A DNA stretch of 30,840 nucleotides from a virus, in IMG/VR virus record IMGVR_UViG_3300036985_003518, positions 1-30,840 of that record; one strand, given 5' to 3'. The notes beneath the pieces were generated by a model, which was not told where the DNA came from, made no database searches, and saw only the letters and a list, made by a program, of their open reading frames with translations. This document shows positions 23,604-30,018 of this stretch, one piece after another. Position 1 is the stretch's first letter; the number at the start of each line of letters is the position of its first letter. The translations under genes were made by a program, and so were the position numbers.

Positions 23604-23978
23604 TTAAAATAAATCTTTAAGCCACTCAAAATCACTTACAAAAGATACTTCTTTGCCGTTTTTTAAAAATACAATTACATTTGTTTTTGTAACTTGTACT
23701 TGTGAAATTTGACTAATTGCTAAAAAGCCACCATCATAATTTACAGTACCACTTTTTAAAGACTTACAAATTTTTTCAAGCCTATAAATTTTTTTTTCGC
23801 ACCTTTCAGTACTTTCTTTGGAATATTTATCATACGAAATAAGAAAGTTGTACTTTTCAAAAAGTTGTTTTACTTTTTCTTTTGATGTTTTGTTTGTGAG
23901 TTTTCGGCATTTAGCTGGTATCAATAACATTTCTCGTTTAAATGTCCACATTGTTAAATTTTCTTGTTCAGTTTCCAT
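23604..23978 (-). CDS. Unknown protein (124 aa)
   Basis: The first 80 residues are helical and basic (KREMLLIPAKCRKLTNKTSKEK, in parts; EKKIYRLEKICKSLKSG). The last 45 look like a small beta-barrel (FLAISQISQVQVTKTNVIVFLKNGKEVSFVSDF) ending WLKDLF. No family is recognised. The beta part resembles LytTR- or SH3-like strands only vaguely. It is preceded by AAAAATAAGTATG and lies upstream of the DUF3127 promoter, at the end of the methyltransferase transcript. Confidence 0.7.
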   Translation of the reverse strand: METEQENLTMWTFKREMLLIPAKCRKLTNKTSKEKVKQLFEKYNFLISYDKYSKESTERCEKKIYRLEKICKSLKSGTVNYDGGFLAISQISQVQVTKTNVIVFLKNGKEVSFVSDFEWLKDLF

Positions 23979-23996
23979 ACTTATTTTTTTTTAGTT

Positions 23997-24440
23997 TTAT
24001 TTACTTCTTTTACTTAATACATAATCTTTTAAATCGCTGATACAAGCCTTGCAAACTTTAAAAGCAGAATCATAATTATTTATATCCATATCTTCAACCG
24101 CATCACATATTTTGCAACTAAAACCAACAGATAAAACTTTTTTTGTTTCCTTATCAAATTTTACGTTTTTATTTATTTTAGCATACATTTTATTAGCTAT
24201 TTTATCTTCCGATAATTCAATTATATCGTAAGGTATTGGCACTCCAGCGCTTAACTGGTCTGGAATTATAAAGTCCATAAAAGCCTCTTGGTCGTCTTTT
24301 TTAACGAGGTACGATTTTAGTGTGTTTTGCCAAATGATAAAGTCTTTTAGGCTATCAACAGTTGTTTGCATTGGTTTTTCACTTTCCGTGCATTGGTAAA
24401 TTAGGTTTTCGCCTACTTTTAATAAAATTGAGTGTTTCAT
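23997..24440 (-). CDS. Unknown protein with a C-terminal zinc-ribbon-like Cys cluster (147 aa)
   Basis: The N-terminal ~100 residues are unrecognised (SILLKVGENLIYQCTESEKP, DFIIWQNTLKSYLVKKDD in parts). Near the C-terminus two Cys pairs, SCKICD and VCKACI, stand 22 residues apart, a spacing that fits one zinc-binding site, followed by a short basic helix (LKDYVLSKRSK). A DNA- or RNA-contacting role is possible. Its leader carries the AACCAATAAAAACC element shared with other genes. It sits between the methyltransferase and the 124-aa gene. Confidence 0.7.
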   Translation of the reverse strand: MKHSILLKVGENLIYQCTESEKPMQTTVDSLKDFIIWQNTLKSYLVKKDDQEAFMDFIIPDQLSAGVPIPYDIIELSEDKIANKMYAKINKNVKFDKETKKVLSVGFSCKICDAVEDMDINNYDSAFKVCKACISDLKDYVLSKRSK

Positions 24441-24464
24441 TTTGTTTGGTTTTTATTGGTTAAT

Positions 24465-26042
24465 TTAAAAAATATTAAGTTGATTTGGTTTTGTTTCTGT
24501 TTTAGTGGTTTTTTTGATAGTTGGTTTTTCCTCTAAATAATTATCAATTCTCGCTTGTGCTATCTTTGAGTATTCGGCATCTTGCTCCAATCCTACAAAT
24601 TGAAATCCCTCTAACTTACAAGCAACTCCTGTTGTTCCACTTCCGCAGAAAGGGTCTAATACTATTCCGTTTTTAGGTGTAATTAATCTAACAAGGTATT
24701 GCATTAACTTAACTGGCTTAACTGTTGGATGAATATTTGCCATTGGCGTTGGTCTTGGTTTATATGCTACGTTTCTATCATCTTGACCCTCATCCCTCCC
24801 CTCTATTACTTTTTCATCAAAATCATCAAGCCCTTTGTTCCTTTCACTTTTTGATGCTTTTGCTACATAAAAAAACCTACTCGCACCACCAACATCTGAA
24901 TATGTACTATTAGGACTTCTATGACCACTTGCGCTATTTTTAACACTTCTACCCTCTGTATCATTTATGTATAACTTTGCTGATTTACTACTCTTACTTT
25001 CTCCACTTTGTTCGTCAAGTATTTTAATAGGACAATCATCAACACAGTTCCAATTTTCTATGGTTTCTTCTCTATTTTCGTCAGCAAATTTATTTCCCAT
25101 ATCCTCTCCATCTTTCCAACCACCGTTATATAAAGTTTCATTACCATTATATTTCGTAGTATGGTGAGCATCGCTTTTTACTTTTTTCGTTCCAACACAC
25201 TCGCAATCTTCGTGATGAGTTAATATCAAATTTGCTGGGAAACGACCTTGTGGTTGATTAAAAAATTCAAGTTTATCATTTTTAAATCCACTATTTTCTT
25301 TCCATTCTCCATTAGACCTCTCGCCACCGCTATACGCACCACCATTCAAATTATCATTTGTACCAACTCTACACCCATCAATGTTAATAGCACCAGTTCC
25401 CCACTTCAATACATTTTCTGCAATAGTTAATCCTTTCTCTAAAGGTTTTCTGGCAAGTACAATAGGTTCATTTGCTGGTTTTAAGGCACTACCCCAACCA
25501 TCCCATTGTTTTGCTTGGTCGGTAGCTGGTGCGGTATATTCAAAATCTCCACTTGTATTATTTTCATTCCAACCATTTGAATCATCGTATGGTTTTACAT
25601 TTCTTGTCCTTTTGCCAATTATCTGCGTTCTTTCTGCTCCTTGCATTTTATCAATAGCTTTGCTAATATTATGCGACTTTGGGAAACCACTACCATAAAG
25701 CCATTGAATACAATCCCTTACCTCAAAACCAGAAAATCTCATAGCCATAACACCCCAATCGTATGTTCGTGTACCAAAAAAAGATAAAACGTGTCCTCCG
25801 TGTTTTAGAACTCTAAATACTTCTTTCCAAAATATTGGTTGAGGGACAAAGGCATCCCATTCTTTACCCATAAAACCGCTACCAGTAACTTCGTGATAAC
25901 CTTTTTCAATCCAATCTTTCATTAATTCTGGAGCGTTTGGCTCTTTACCCAATCCATAAGGAGGGTCTGTTACAATGGCATCAAAATAGTTATCTGGGTA
26001 TTGCTTTAAAATATCAATGTTATTGCCGTTTATTATTTTCAT
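24465..26042 (-). CDS. Beta-class DNA methyltransferase (amino-methylating)
   Basis: The 525-residue product has the catalytic motif first, DAIVTDPPYGLG (DPPY at residues 26-29), and the S-adenosylmethionine-binding motif last, VLDPFCGSGTTG (about 461-472), the order of beta-class N6-adenine or N4-cytosine enzymes. Between them lie HPTVKPVKLMQYLVRL, which is motif X-like, and a long variable middle (about 120-400) that probably reads the target sequence. The extreme C-terminus is NQLNIF, similar to the QLxLF peptides that bind the bacterial sliding clamp. Likely roles are self-protection against host restriction or marking of replicated DNA. It starts 2 bp after the short coiled-coil gene. 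No cognate nuclease is nearby. Confidence 0.92.
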   Translation of the reverse strand: MKIINGNNIDILKQYPDNYFDAIVTDPPYGLGKEPNAPELMKDWIEKGYHEVTGSGFMGKEWDAFVPQPIFWKEVFRVLKHGGHVLSFFGTRTYDWGVMAMRFSGFEVRDCIQWLYGSGFPKSHNISKAIDKMQGAERTQIIGKRTRNVKPYDDSNGWNENNTSGDFEYTAPATDQAKQWDGWGSALKPANEPIVLARKPLEKGLTIAENVLKWGTGAINIDGCRVGTNDNLNGGAYSGGERSNGEWKENSGFKNDKLEFFNQPQGRFPANLILTHHEDCECVGTKKVKSDAHHTTKYNGNETLYNGGWKDGEDMGNKFADENREETIENWNCVDDCPIKILDEQSGESKSSKSAKLYINDTEGRSVKNSASGHRSPNSTYSDVGGASRFFYVAKASKSERNKGLDDFDEKVIEGRDEGQDDRNVAYKPRPTPMANIHPTVKPVKLMQYLVRLITPKNGIVLDPFCGSGTTGVACKLEGFQFVGLEQDAEYSKIAQARIDNYLEEKPTIKKTTKTETKPNQLNIF

Positions 26043-26044
26043 AT

Positions 26045-26188
26045 TTATTTATTTTTTAATTTTTCATAATACTCTTTTTGCGACTTTATAAACTTATTGG
26101 CTATTGCTATTTCCACTACCAATTTATGAATTTCGGCTTTTAATTTAGCATTTTCTGTTTCCAGTTTTTTTATTTTTTCAATTTGCAT
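26045..26188 (-). CDS. Short coiled-coil protein (47 aa)
   Basis: ATG 26188-26186 to TAA 26047-26045 encodes 47 residues that are almost entirely one charged helix: IEKIKKLETENAKLKAEIHK with leucine/isoleucine heptads, continuing to YYEKLKNK. It should dimerise as a leucine zipper. It is packed between the stop at 26201 and the methyltransferase ATG (2 bp away), so it is very probably translated. A subunit or adaptor for the methyltransferase is conceivable; no function is known. Confidence 0.6.
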   Translation of the reverse strand: MQIEKIKKLETENAKLKAEIHKLVVEIAIANKFIKSQKEYYEKLKNK

Positions 26189-26200
26189 ATTGTTATGTTT

Positions 26201-26794
26201 TTATTCGCCAAGCAACTTACTGCTTGACTTGATGTTTTCTTTTGTCGTTTTATCTAAATTGTGAGGAATCCAGTAAGTAAAGTGTTTTATACAATCGGCA
26301 AAATTTTGATACTTTTTATCAAACGTGGTTTGCTCCTTTACAAACAACTCAATAAGCGTTTCTAACTGGCGCTTACTTATCTTATGTTTCATTGCGGTTA
26401 ATTCGTGCAACGTTTGATTTTTAAGCAACTCATCTTTAAATTGCTCTGCCGTTTGAAACTGAAACCCAGCAACGTACTCTTGCGGACTTACTTTGTTTAG
26501 TAACGTTCTATCAATATGTTTACCCCAGCAATTAACAAATGAAACGGCATTAAGACCAACGACAACGAGACCAGCCTTATGTAATTCCTCAAACACACGC
26601 TCATACTTCGTATAGTTTGGTATATCGTTTTTAAATATATCAAAAGAAACTGCATTACTTACGGTTGGCGTTTTACTTTTAAAGTGATACGTGATACAAT
26701 TAACGTAAAGCATTTTAGCCATCGTAGATAGCTTTATTTCGGCATCTTCGTTGAATATCTTATCTATCGTGTATAAGTTGATTACTGTTAGCAT
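26201..26794 (-). CDS. Unknown protein (197 aa), possibly replication-associated
   Basis: The N-terminal ~90 residues look like a winged helix (LSTMAKMLYVNCITYHFKSK, in parts; YTKYERVFEELHKAGLVVVG, FVNCWG). The C-terminal part (ISKRQLETLIELFVKEQTTFD, then ADCIKHFTYWIPHN) is reminiscent of the small C-terminal domain of DnaD-like and other phage replication proteins of Bacteroidota, which end in a similar aromatic W/Y segment. I cannot place it in a named family with certainty. It is the first gene after the 26879-26911 terminator, has a -7 box at 26834-26841, and has 10-bp tandem repeats between promoter and start, which would suit an initiator binding its own leader. That role is inference. 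Confidence 0.7.
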   Translation of the reverse strand: MLTVINLYTIDKIFNEDAEIKLSTMAKMLYVNCITYHFKSKTPTVSNAVSFDIFKNDIPNYTKYERVFEELHKAGLVVVGLNAVSFVNCWGKHIDRTLLNKVSPQEYVAGFQFQTAEQFKDELLKNQTLHELTAMKHKISKRQLETLIELFVKEQTTFDKKYQNFADCIKHFTYWIPHNLDKTTKENIKSSSKLLGE

Positions 26795-26798
26795 ACGG

Positions 26799-26820
26799 TT
26801 GTTTACGATTGTTTACGATT
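26799..26820. repeat. Tandem 10-bp repeats upstream of the 197-aa gene
   Basis: GTTTACGATT occurs twice back to back (26801-26810, 26811-26820), preceded by a partial copy (TT at 26799 and the GGTT before it). The minus strand reads AATCGTAAAC twice, then AACCG. The array begins 5 bp from the ATG at 26794. It could be an operator or iterons. Confidence 0.6.
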
Positions 26821-26833
26821 ATAATTCTGGTTT

Positions 26834-26841
26834 CAAATATA
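26834..26841 (-). promoter_or_regulatory. Promoter for the 197-aa gene operon (TATATTTG)
   Basis: The minus strand has TATATTTG, an exact -7 match, 40 bp before the ATG at 26794 and just downstream of the terminator at 26879-26911. The tandem repeats at 26799-26820 lie between box and start, so a bound protein would sit over the initial transcript. Confidence 0.5.
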
Positions 26842-26854
26842 AATAAATTACTTG

Positions 26855-26862
26855 TATGTTTG
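26855..26862 (+). promoter_or_regulatory. Plus-strand promoter-like box (TATGTTTG), antisense
   Basis: CTTGTATGTTTGTGG on the plus strand matches the extended promoter motif. It faces the DUF932 gene, which lies on the other strand, and is back to back with the minus-strand box at 26834-26841. TTTC stands near the -33 position. Confidence 0.35.
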
Positions 26863-26878
26863 TGGTTTGTTTATAAAT

Positions 26879-26911
26879 AAAAAAAGACGTAGGTTTTTAC
26901 GCCTACGCCTT
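26879..26911 (-). terminator. Rho-independent terminator after the DUF932 gene
   Basis: On the minus strand AAGGCGTAGG pairs with CCTACGTCTT (10 pairs, one G-T wobble) across an 8-base loop, followed by TTTTTTT. It starts 7 bp after the DUF932 stop. The plus-strand reading has no T-run, so the terminator acts on leftward transcripts. Confidence 0.85.
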
Positions 26912-26917
26912 AATTAA

Positions 26918-27943
26918 TTAGTTCCAGTTATTCTGCATTATCTGATAGCCTATTTGCTCCAGTTCAGTACTTCTATCGTAACTGTGAACGTCTTGCGCCA
27001 TTCGTGTAACGGCATTGCCAAGACCCCAACTCGATAAATCGCCTCCTTGTATTAAGTGGCTTAACACGTTACTATTTTCGTGTTGAGTGAGGTTGAATTT
27101 TTTTGCAATCAACTCAATAGCTTTCTCTGGCACTTCAATTTTACGTGTAGCGCTTTCTCGCATACTCTCCACAATTTGTTCAAACGTAACCGCATCCAAC
27201 GAAAATTTAACTAAATCACGTACCTTTAACCAGAACGCTTTGTCAACTGCTTTTAGCGTATCATTACTAAATTCAATTTGGCTCATTTCGTCTGTCTTAC
27301 CAGCGTGGTACTTACGCATTGCAAAATCATCCGCTATCATTCCATTACTGCAAACAAGTCTGTAAACAAGTGGCTTAATACTTAAACTGCCGTGTCCAGT
27401 CTCGCTATTGCTTATTAAGATACCAGCGCTAACTACGTCTCCTTTCGTTACCTCTGCTTGTACTTTGTGAGTGATAGCTTTAATGTAAATCTTTTTGTCC
27501 GTAATCTCGCAACTTTCGATTGTAGCGTTTGCATCCAGTATCATAGGTAAAACGTTTTGCGCTAAATCAAAATTGTCAAGTCTGCGATACTTATCGCTTA
27601 AAATCGCTCTTACGTTACCATCTAATGTACGTACCATACGTTTGTCGTTACTCATAGATAACCAATGTTGCACGTTTGTCGCAAGTAACGATGGGTGTGA
27701 TAACATCATATCGTAATACTTTTTAGGAATGTCGCAAAATGAACCTAATTGCACGTGTCCGTTACTCGTTAATGGAGCGGTAAATAACTCGCTATCGTTG
27801 TCCTTAATAGGAAACCCAAGTTCGAGGTTGTCGCTATTCACAAATGCGTTAATTTTGTTTGCTGGAATCATAAAGTCTCGCTTTGAGTCTTGTTGGCGTT
27901 GTACTTCCATTGCCAGTTCTTGAATTGTTCTACCGTGTTTCAT
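26918..27943 (-). CDS. DUF932 (phage/plasmid-like) protein
   Basis: The 341-residue product fits DUF932: FTAPLTSNGHVQLGSFCDIP, RMVRTLDGNVRAILSDKYRRLDNFDLA (in parts), KIYIKAITHKVQAEV, then VVSAGILISNSETGHGSLSI, KPLVYRLVCSNGMI and a helical C-terminal part with HLIQGGDLSSWGLGNAVTRM. DUF932 proteins are frequent in phages, plasmids and other mobile elements. Their function is not settled; links to DNA repair or to evasion of host defence have been suggested. It starts in the context ACAAAAAAAGTATG and ends in a strong terminator, so it closes a short transcript. Confidence 0.88.
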   Translation of the reverse strand: MKHGRTIQELAMEVQRQQDSKRDFMIPANKINAFVNSDNLELGFPIKDNDSELFTAPLTSNGHVQLGSFCDIPKKYYDMMLSHPSLLATNVQHWLSMSNDKRMVRTLDGNVRAILSDKYRRLDNFDLAQNVLPMILDANATIESCEITDKKIYIKAITHKVQAEVTKGDVVSAGILISNSETGHGSLSIKPLVYRLVCSNGMIADDFAMRKYHAGKTDEMSQIEFSNDTLKAVDKAFWLKVRDLVKFSLDAVTFEQIVESMRESATRKIEVPEKAIELIAKKFNLTQHENSNVLSHLIQGGDLSSWGLGNAVTRMAQDVHSYDRSTELEQIGYQIMQNNWN

Positions 27944-28006
27944 ACTTTTTTTGTTTTATATATTATAGTTGTGTAGTGTTTTCAAGGATGCTACGCCCCT
28001 CTTATT

Positions 28007-28276
28007 TTAAAGATTAGTAGTCATAGTAAAGCTAACTTCGTAAAATTTATCATTAAACTCTTTTTCAGTAATTACACTACATTTGTCATCAAATGCCATC
28101 CAAATATTGTACTCTGTTAAGTCTATTGTGCAATATTCTTTATCACTGCCAGAATATATCTTAATCATTTTAGTTTCAGAAATAGCCTTGTACCAATGGC
28201 ATATATTATCTGTTGAATAGTGAGGGAATGATACTTCAATTTGCTCCTCTGTTACGTTTCTTCTTGTAATAATCAT
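28007..28276 (-). CDS. Unknown protein (89 aa)
   Basis: The product is rich in aromatic residues and alternating hydrophobics (EEQIEVSFPHYSTDNICHWY, KMIKIYSGSDKEYCTIDL, FNDKFYEVSFTMTTNL), suggesting a small beta-sandwich. No family is recognised. Its ATG overlaps the TGA of an 11-codon frame (28305-28273) as ATGA, which could couple translation. It lies between the hairpin at 28342 and the DUF932 gene. The 27944-28006 gap after it holds no clear promoter match. Confidence 0.65.
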   Translation of the reverse strand: MIITRRNVTEEQIEVSFPHYSTDNICHWYKAISETKMIKIYSGSDKEYCTIDLTEYNIWMAFDDKCSVITEKEFNDKFYEVSFTMTTNL

Positions 28277-28341
28277 AATAAAAAGTTGGTTCGCCTATAC
28301 ACCATAAGGTTTTAGTTTATAGTTGTTTTTAAATTTTTAAA

Positions 28342-28359
28342 GGGAGGTTTGAGCCTCCC
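28342..28359 (-). terminator. Hairpin after the 79-aa gene, likely terminator
   Basis: GGGAGG and CCTCCC form a perfect 6-bp GC-rich stem with a 6-base loop, 15 bp after the stop at 28375. On the minus strand it is followed by TTTAAAAATTT, a weak T-run. On the plus strand it is followed by AATAGTTTTT, so it may act in both directions. Confidence 0.55.
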
Positions 28360-28374
28360 AATAGTTTTTAGTTG

Positions 28375-28614
28375 TTATTTATTAAATTTGTTCCATAAAA
28401 GAAGTGCTATTACTCTACTTTCAGTACCATTCATATACTCTAATATGTTCCAAGCGTTATCGTAAGTAACCTCCTCATACGCCTCTTTAATCGTAATACC
28501 GTAATGACTGGCGATGTTAGTTAAGATTAAAGTTTTGTAGTCTCCGATTGAGTCTAAAAAAGCCTTGTTTTCTAAGTGGTTACTGTTGTTTTGGGTGTTT
28601 GTTTTAGTTGTCAT
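28375..28614 (-). CDS. Unknown small protein (79 aa)
   Basis: The product has a polar Asn/Thr-rich start (MTTKTNTQNNSNHLENKAFL) and a helical body (LILTNIASHYGITIKEAYEE, WNILEYMNGTESRVIALLLWN). Small phage proteins of this type are common in Bacteroidota phages but uncharacterised. It is the first gene after the repeat-rich gap and is driven by the motif at 28644-28651, so it is a candidate immediate-early product. Confidence 0.7.
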   Translation of the reverse strand: MTTKTNTQNNSNHLENKAFLDSIGDYKTLILTNIASHYGITIKEAYEEVTYDNAWNILEYMNGTESRVIALLLWNKFNK

Positions 28615-28643
28615 ATTTTTATAGTTTTTAGTTTAACAATACA

Positions 28644-28651
28644 CAAATATA
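28644..28651 (-). promoter_or_regulatory. Promoter for the 79-aa gene (TATATTTG)
   Basis: The minus strand reads CGTGTATATTTGTGT, with TATATTTG as the -7 box, 30 bp before the ATG at 28614. A TTTG lies 22 bp upstream of the box (in ACGTTTGTCGG) and may act as the -33 element. Confidence 0.65.
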
Positions 28652-28944
28652 CACGTTAATTCGATACCTCCGACAAACGTGTTGAAAAAAAGTTATAAAC
28701 ATAGCTTAACTCACTCATTTTCAGTCAATTAAATTTTAGTTCACACTCCCTTGCGTGTGTTATACGTGTATATATAATGTATGTTTGTGTGTGCTATACG
28801 TGTGTGCGCCTTTACTGGCGTGGGTTGTACGCAATTATATCACGTACCAGCGTATAAATATGCGCTCATATACGGACATAAATTTTAATAACAAAATAAA
28901 AAGTGTTAAATTTTAGTGGATGTGCGTAACTTTTTACGTTTACC

Positions 28945-28980
28945 TATAATGTTAATAAATACCGTATAATGTTAATAAAT
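28945..28980. repeat. Two direct 16-bp repeats with a 20-bp period
   Basis: TATAATGTTAATAAAT occurs at 28945-28960 and again at 28965-28980, with matching TACC flanks. Two copies spaced by two helical turns suggest binding sites on one face of the DNA, as in iterons or tandem operators. Confidence 0.65.
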
Positions 28981-28986
28981 CGTAAC

Positions 28987-29085
28987 CTAAAGGGTGTTTT
29001 TTACCCTCTTTTTTGCCCTCTTTTTAACAAAAAAAAGTGTCGATTTTGGGTTATAAATTCTTTTCAACATTCTTGCAAAGTTCAT
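28987..29085 (-). CDS. Possible small basic peptide (32 aa)
   Basis: ATG 29085-29083 to TAG 28989-28987 encodes 32 residues with 12 lysines or arginines (MNFARMLKRIYN, then FFVKKRAKKRVKNTL). It lies just after the polymerase-like gene. The start context is not the usual AAATAAG, and much of the charge comes from A-rich and GAGGG repeats, so it may be non-coding. Confidence 0.2.
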   Translation of the reverse strand: MNFARMLKRIYNPKSTLFFVKKRAKKRVKNTL

Positions 29086-29113
29086 AACTATTTCGTATAT
29101 GCAAACGCTTTTT

Positions 29114-30010
29114 TTACCGCCCAAAAAATTGTGATGTATCTTCAATCGTACTATTGACTATTTGAGATAGTGAATATTCATAGTAACGCTCAACTCCAGT
29201 CGCAATAACACGCCCTTTCTCGTTTTTCTTAGTTCCATCAAAGTCAAGCCAAGTAACTCGTTTCTTTGCACGGTCAACGCTAATGAACTCAACTGGCTTA
29301 TTCTTTACTTTGTAGCCCTCATCCATCAAATAACGCTCAACCCAGCGCTTTTTGTCGTATGTAGTAACGATACAGTCCGTTAAAAACATACAAAACGTGT
29401 TACCCATTTGCGAAAATAAGTACTCAAACATTTTAAATACGTGAGTAATGATGTGATTGCGGATGTATTGGTAATGTACTGGTGTACGCTCAATTCTCCT
29501 TGCTGAAAGTACTGGTTTACCGCCCTCGAATGGTACTATTGTAGTACTTTTACATAAAGAACCAATACAAGCGTTTCGCCCTACTTTCCAGTCTTTTTTT
29601 CTTTTACCGATTAAATAAGTTTCGTATGTGATGTAACCCAGTTTATAAGCGGTGCGCCAGTAACAATCATTAATATCAATCATTACTAAGCATTTACCGA
29701 TGTTACGTTCAATAGCATCCAGATTAAACATTTGCTCCGAATAGTTATTGCCGTATGCCAGTAGCGTGTCTCCTTTAGTTTCCATAAAGCTATCAATGTC
29801 TTTCATAAACAACTTATTCAAATGGTGTCCGTGTCCGCCACTCCCTTGCAAATCTAATGATATATACTCTTTGCCGTTGTACTGTATCTTATCCACGCTC
29901 CCAGAACTTCGATAAATAAAAGACTTACCCTCACGAATCAGATATTCCTTTGTGTTTATGAATGTTTCACGTTCCGTGATTACAATTTTCTTTAGTTTTT
30001 CCGTTTCCAT
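29114..30010 (-). CDS. Compact family-B DNA polymerase palm-like protein
   Basis: The 298-residue product contains, in order, the three palm motifs of family-B polymerases. Motif A is VMIDINDCYWRTAYKLGYI (Asp112, Tyr117), motif B is KVGRNACIG (Lys142, Asn146, Gly150; the K-x3-N-x3-G pattern), and motif C is MFLTDCIVTT (Asp212). The usual D-T-D of motif C is reduced to L-T-D, but the second, catalytic Asp remains. Ordinary family-B polymerases have 570-900 residues with a 3'-5' exonuclease; here the ~105-residue N-terminal part shows no exonuclease motifs. It could be a minimal polymerase, a primase-like enzyme or a palm-derived non-enzyme. It lies 8 bp after the lysine-tailed protein and next to the repeat-rich gap. 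The family name is inferred from motifs only. Confidence 0.6.
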   Translation of the reverse strand: METEKLKKIVITERETFINTKEYLIREGKSFIYRSSGSVDKIQYNGKEYISLDLQGSGGHGHHLNKLFMKDIDSFMETKGDTLLAYGNNYSEQMFNLDAIERNIGKCLVMIDINDCYWRTAYKLGYITYETYLIGKRKKDWKVGRNACIGSLCKSTTIVPFEGGKPVLSARRIERTPVHYQYIRNHIITHVFKMFEYLFSQMGNTFCMFLTDCIVTTYDKKRWVERYLMDEGYKVKNKPVEFISVDRAKKRVTWLDFDGTKKNEKGRVIATGVERYYEYSLSQIVNSTIEDTSQFFGR

Positions 30011-30018
30011 ACATTAAT

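Larger units (their letters stand above)
28659..29113. other. Repeat-rich non-coding gap; candidate origin or regulatory region
   Basis: About 455 bp without a convincing gene. It holds: GTGTGTTATACGTGT (28755-28769) repeated with one change at 28789-28803; a plus-strand promoter-like TATGTTTG (28780-28787); a near-palindrome GCGTATA/TATGCGC near 28852-28867; TATAATGTTAATAAAT twice (28945-28960, 28965-28980, period 20); and a plus-strand AGGGT/ACCCT hairpin followed by T-runs near 28990-29030. The only minus-strand frame of note is 29085-28987 (32 residues). Tandem AT-rich repeats and inverted repeats beside replication-type genes would fit an origin, but this is inference. Confidence 0.5.

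Noticed and set aside
24465-26042. Full restriction-modification system
   Set aside because: No restriction endonuclease partner is adjacent; the HNH gene is 6 kb away and of a general phage type.
28656-28718. Twenty-codon minus-strand frame in the gap before 28614
   Set aside because: Short, lies upstream of the promoter box and has no leader like those of real genes.
26799-28980. CRISPR array
   Set aside because: The repeats are 10-16 bp, only two copies each, with no regular unique spacers and no cas genes.
28969-29157. Plus-strand frame of 62 codons in the repeat-rich gap
   Set aside because: It is rich in Phe, Cys and Tyr, overlaps the end of the polymerase-like gene, and arises partly from T-runs of a hairpin region. 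No start context.
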